This document shows, in pieces, positions 59,022-64,000 of a stretch of 64,000 bases of DNA. This DNA comes from Nematostella vectensis (lineage: Eukaryota; Cnidaria; Anthozoa; Actiniaria; Edwardsiidae), in assembly GCF_932526225.1 (NCBI RefSeq), contig NC_064044.1, positions 5,227,747-5,291,746 of the forward strand. The letters are read 5' to 3'. Under the pieces are notes generated by a model. It did no database searches, was not told the DNA's origin, and was given only the letters and a program-made list of their open reading frames with translations. Both the position numbers and the translations under genes were made by a program. Every line of letters starts with the position of its first letter. Position 1 is the first letter of the stretch.

Positions 59022-59609
59022 TTACTGACAGTCACATATCATAAAATAACATTCTCCGTTGTTACATTTTTCTTGGCATTTTGTTTCACTGTAAGCCAGA
59101 GTCCTCCCGTATGCATTAAGAGAGCAAAGGGCAGTTTCCCTTGAAGCAGGCCATGTTATTTCGAATCCAGGTACTGTACAAGTGCAATGTTCAAAATGGC
59201 AACCTTTCATATTACCAATACCGGCGCATTGATCTTGGCAAAATGTATCACCAGCTTTCCCAGGTATCCCTTTGCAAACGATTTTTTCCCAATCTGGAAC
59301 TTGTTTTTCGACGTTTTGAGTAACTCCTACTTCTTCCCAGCCATCCAGACCAAATTCATTCTTCCCTGTACTAACGGGTATCGGGAGATCATTGTTGTCG
59401 GTACAAATGCAGTATTTAGAAATGGAATCTCCGTTGTTTCTTTGGCCGATGTGAGGGCAATAGAAATTCCTGCACTGCCCACTACACAGCATCTTGAAAG
59501 CGGCTCCGATTTTATCGTCACAATTGACAAACCGCGAATCACTTCTTGATCTCCTGGTTAATAGGAGCACCATGCAAAAAAGGAGAGGAGAATCTTTTCT
59601 GGTCTTCAT
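59022..59609 (-). CDS. Gene F: secreted protein with three CS-alpha-beta-like cysteine modules, 195 aa
   Basis: Intronless frame from ATG at 59609 (MKTRKDSPLLFCMVLLL, signal peptide; the longer frame starts only with TTG) to TAA at 59022. After the leader come three modules each with six cysteines in the order C-x(n)-C-x3-C-x(4-8)-C-x(n)-C-x-C: MLCSGQCRNFYC...CIC, FCQDQCAGIGNMKGCHFEHC then TC, and KCQEKCNNGECYFMICDC. The C-x3-C plus C-x-C pairing is the signature of the cysteine-stabilised alpha-beta fold of defensins and related scorpion peptides. Antimicrobial or signalling activity is only a hypothesis, since many folded secreted modules share this spacing. Linkers carry mixed charge and no dibasic cleavage sites, suggesting one three-domain chain. 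A broken copy of its 5' part lies 1.5 kb away. Confidence 0.7.
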   Translation of the reverse strand: MKTRKDSPLLFCMVLLLTRRSRSDSRFVNCDDKIGAAFKMLCSGQCRNFYCPHIGQRNNGDSISKYCICTDNNDLPIPVSTGKNEFGLDGWEEVGVTQNVEKQVPDWEKIVCKGIPGKAGDTFCQDQCAGIGNMKGCHFEHCTCTVPGFEITWPASRETALCSLNAYGRTLAYSETKCQEKCNNGECYFMICDCQ

Positions 59610-61073
<1,464 letters not shown>

Positions 61074-61174
61074 TTCCTGCACTGCCCACTACACAGCATC
61101 TTGAAAGCGGCTCCGATTTTATAGTCACAATTAACAAACCGCTAATCACTTCTTGATATCCTGGTTAATAGGAG
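61074..61174 (-). pseudogene. Partial duplicate of gene F first module
   Basis: About 100 bp match 59467-59571 with few differences (CCTGCACTGCCCACTACACA ... CTGGTTAATAGGAG). In the minus strand it would read the leader end, then SRSD followed by a TAG, then RFVNCDYKIGAAFKMLCSGQ. The stop and loss of all downstream modules make it a non-functional fragment. High identity implies recent duplication. Confidence 0.85.
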
Positions 61175-61249
61175 GCCGCTCTCCTGAAACCACCATACAC
61201 CCCTCCCTCCAACTTTCGCCCCCCACTTATGGGACCACTCCGCCGGCCC

Positions 61250-61807
61250 TGTCCAACACTGTCTCACATTGACCATTTGTCATTGGGAATGGCCATTTGT
61301 CATTTGAAATGGCCATTTGTCATTTGGAATGACCATTTTGTCATTGGGAATGGCCATTTGTCATTGGGAATGGCCATTTGTCATTGGGAATGACCATTTG
61401 TCATTGGGAATGGCCATTTGTCATTTGGAATGACCATTTGTCATTGGGAATGGCCATTTGTTATTGGGAATGACCATTTGTCATTGGGAATGACCATTTG
61501 TCATTTGGAATGACCATTTGTCATTGGGAATGACCATTTGTCATTGGGAATGGCCATTTGTCATTAGGAATGGCCATTTGTCATTAGGAATGGCCATTTG
61601 TCATTAGGAATGGCCATTTGTCAAGCGCTAGTGGCAAATGGCCAAATGGTAATATAATGCAGTAGGATGTGGCTTTCAGGGGGAGGGATGGTCCTATGAA
61701 TCAATACATAACTATAGTTTATCTAGCACTGCAAGTATCTGATAGCACTGTAGCATAGGATGACCATTTCGAAATGGCCAATGGCCAATGTGAGACAGTA
61801 TTGGACA
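61250..61807. mobile_element. MITE with internal 20-bp minisatellite
   Basis: TGTCCAACACTGTCTCACATTG at 61250 and CAATGTGAGACAGTATTGGACA ending at 61807 form a 22-bp terminal inverted repeat with one mismatch or so. Inside, about 18 copies of a 20-bp unit (ATGGCCATTTGTCATTGGGA) fill 61268-61625. The rest (61640-61760) is unique. No coding capacity. Confidence 0.82.
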
Positions 61808-61993
61808 CCCTATTCCACCCTCTTCAACGCCCTCCCTCTCTGTCCCTCTCCTCCTCTTCCTCCCCCAACATTTCATGTGCCGTACAGGAGGGGGGGGGGG
61901 GGGGAGGGGCTTCAAGCCGCGGGCCGTCAGCAAGTCAGCAAGGCTAGCAGAAAATCAACTTTTTTTTACTTTATCTTGTGAACAAAGCTTGTT

Positions 61994-62370
61994 TCACCAA
62001 GCAGCCACAAGGTTGATCAGGACAACAGCAACGCTCCACTTGATAGAAGACGCTCCGCTTCGAGAGCTGGTTTTTGGAGAGACGCCCTGAGTCGGTTGTG
62101 GCAGCGGCACGTAGTCGACATTCTTAGTCACCGCAGGGTCGAAGAGCGCCGTCTCGTTGAACTTGGGGAAACGCACTGTGAAACAGGTGGTGCTTTCATT
62201 CGTACTCAGTTTAGGGAAACCACTAGGCATGTTGGCATCCACGCCGTCCTTCAGAACCTAGGGCAGAAGTGTTGTTCATTCGTGTAAGTGGCATGGTTTG
62301 GTGGAAGTGGTCGCGGTGATAATTGTGCTTATGATGACGATCTTTATGGTGCTGATTATGTCGTTAATAA

Positions 62371-62402
<32 letters not shown>

Positions 62403-62415
62403 CTGGTGGTGGTGG

Positions 62416-62446
<31 letters not shown>

Positions 62447-63006
62447 ATTGATGATGATGGTGGTGATGATGATGGTGGTGGTGATGATGATGATGAAGAA
62501 GATGATGATGATGATTGTTATGATGGTGATAATGGTGACGATTCTGACGACGATGATGGTGATGATTATGATGACGATGATGATGTGGTAATGATGACAG
62601 TGACGATGATTATGGTGATATTTTGTGTAATTATGATTATGATCATGATTATCATGATGCTAATAAATAAAAAAACGGAGTCATACTCGCCGATAGTATA
62701 GAACACCTATTAACCCGCCCCCTTGTTTTCTCTCATAAATTTGTTTTGGTGATTGTATGGTGATGGATAATGATTTGATATCTTGATCATAGTGTTACAT
62801 ACTCCAATAGGTATGTCCACGAAAACGTTCCCAAAGGAGTAACGGCCGGCCTTGTCCTTCCCTTTCGGTCCCTTCTCGCCAGATGATTGGCTCATCTTTT
62901 CGCCTTTCTCTCTCGCTTGGACGCAAAATTTGGAGTCGAGATGGCTTCCTGTTTCATTCCTTCTGCAGGATGCACCAGAATCTCCACAGAATTTCCAGCC
63001 GTTAAC
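61994..63006 (-). CDS. Gene G (3' part): probable GPI-anchored extracellular protein
   Basis: Two exons join in phase 0: 62803-63006 (acceptor TTGCAG, donor GGA|GTATGT) and 61994-62257 (acceptor CCTAG, stop TGA). The first reads WKFCGDSGASCRRNETG ... RYSFGNVFVDIPIG, the second VLKDGVDANMPSGF ... CFTVRFPKFNETALFDP ... VDYVPLP. The chain ends SSIKWSVAVVLINLVAAW, a small-residue site followed by a hydrophobic C-terminus as in GPI-attachment signals; a type I membrane end without tail is the alternative. N-glycosylation sequons are present (RNETG, TNEST, FNETA). Upstream exons are needed and were not found before the window edge. I do not recognise the family. Confidence 0.68.
62360..62655. repeat. 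(GAT)n/(GGT)n simple repeat in gene G intron
   Basis: Mixed GAT, GGT and GAC trinucleotides between the two gene G exons. The Asp/Gly and Met-rich frames it creates are not genes. Confidence 0.93.
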
Positions 63007-64000
63007 CTGCAAGTCATTTGCAATTCAAATTAAGGATTTCTCCAAGTCCCTGGCATTGGTCTCCTGTAAAGGGTTTCGACGACACAGGAAGCCCAAACTC
63101 CAGGGTAGGCTGTTCCCAGATTCCTCACGGTTCATCCTCGAGCACAGGAAGCCCGGTAAATTTTCCAGAGACTCGGTTTTCCCGATTGAGTTAGTATAAG
63201 AAGCATAATATTCTCTTAGTAGTGTTAGTTTATTGCACGAGAAGTTGTCACTGCATTTCCCTAGTCAGGGGACCTGTGCTGAATAACGTATGCGCATGCG
63301 CGTGTTCTGGCAAAAACAAACACAATCGTAGTGATGACTCGTTCGAGTAAAATTACGAAAGGATTAGTTCAGTCGTTGTTTTGACTAACTGTACAACATT
63401 AAAACTGTACAAAAGATGACAGATTTGTTTGATAATGAGGGATTCATAAAGAAAATTATAGCCTTAGGTTTGGTCTAGTTTTCTAAGCATTCGTCAAAAT
63501 GTGACAGTTCGCCGGTAAAACGCCTCCATTTCAAAACAAAAAGGCTGCTTTTACCGCGAGGTACTGGAACTAGTCTTGCGTTCAGCACTGTCAGTCAGGA
63601 GCGGATCCAGGATTTCAAAATGGGGGGTGGATAATGGCCGGCTAGACAGCCTATAAATGATCCAGTGGTTCTTAATAGGTCGCTACATAGATCTTACAAT
63701 TCTTAACGCTGAATTGGATTTGTCGCGTCAGAAAAGTCAAGCTGGCGAAGGAGAATGGACAGTACCTCCCGTCCCTCAGACATTTATTTTCTTCAAACAA
63801 AATGACTTTTCGATTTTTTTTACTCAAAAAGGGGGGTGGATATCCAACCCCCCCCCCCCCCCGTATCCGCCCTGCTAGTAGCCACACTGTTGATTTAAAT
63901 TATCAGGTTACAGTTTTCACTTGCTCCAAGTTAGGATCACTAGATTATTTTCAGGGACCTAACGCACATCGAGAAGCTAGACCCTATGGGTTGTACGGCA
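63007..64000. other. Window end: no exon identified
   Basis: On the minus strand this should be the intron upstream of the gene G exon at 62803-63006, but I find no phase-0 donor with convincing coding sequence behind it. It holds MITE family 2 copy b. Otherwise unassigned. Confidence 0.45.
63595..63874. mobile_element. MITE family 2, copy b
   Basis: CAGGAGCGGATCCAGGATTT at the left and CCGTATCCGCCCTG at the right, with the same interior as the copy at 16224 (GGTGGATAATGGCC, CGCTGAATTGGATTTGTC, GGACAGTACCTCCC). Ends with a poly-C run just inside the right tip. Confidence 0.75.

Noticed and set aside
62288-62701. Asp/Gly-rich acidic protein
   Set aside because: Trinucleotide repeat inside the gene G intron, opposite strand to the gene.

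Overview
This looks like a cnidarian genome, most likely a sea anemone or close hexacorallian. The strongest evidence is a run of ten cysteine modules of the minicollagen (nematocyst capsule) type, together with three ShKT domains. Introns are nearly all phase 1 around EGF, MAM and ShKT modules. The DNA is AT-rich and full of small foldback transposons and tandem arrays. The species is inferred; nothing in the window proves it. All gene models were built by eye from domain homology, splice consensus and exact phase matching.

Layout. Gene A (394-8596, +) encodes a secreted MAM-ShKT-ShKT-ShKT protein of 296 aa in seven exons. Gene B (23918 to 9814, -) is a 21-exon model of 1524 aa: signal peptide, long basic/proline N-terminal region, 18 EGF modules, then a 1.6-kb terminal exon with ten minicollagen-type cysteine-rich domains (CRDs). 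Gene C (31522 to 24719, -; 505 aa) has a signal peptide, seven EGFs and an Asp/His then Lys/Ala/Val-rich tail. Gene D (32280-38369, +; 788 aa) has a signal peptide, a Gly/His/Met region, a long VPxPVP-type proline repeat and five EGFs. C and D are divergent over about 0.75 kb and B follows C, so B, C and D form a local family of EGF proteins with material-like low-complexity regions. Gene E (55898 to 40939, -; 735 aa, 18 exons) is a complete adhesion GPCR: C-type lectin domain, Ser/Thr stalk, GAIN/GPS with an intact HLT cleavage site, seven TM segments. Gene F (59609 to 59022, -; 195 aa) is a secreted protein with three tandem six-cysteine modules spaced like CS-alpha-beta defensins. Gene G (63006 to 61994, -) is the 3' end of an unrecognised, probably GPI-anchored protein whose start is not found.

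The most unusual structural theme is that several tandem arrays are built from coding-exon edges. The arrays in introns 2, 5 and 6 of gene A begin in exon sequence and repeat the 5' splice site; gene B has an array repeating a 3' splice site; the gene E stop-codon exon is the first unit of a 70-bp array. Other notable items are a hammerhead ribozyme core inside a 439-bp foldback element in a gene E intron, a four-copy MITE family whose terminal repeats carry TCACGTGA, and a 1.7-kb GGT-rich array with a 711-bp higher-order repeat inside the GPCR gene. No tRNA, rRNA or CRISPR locus was seen.
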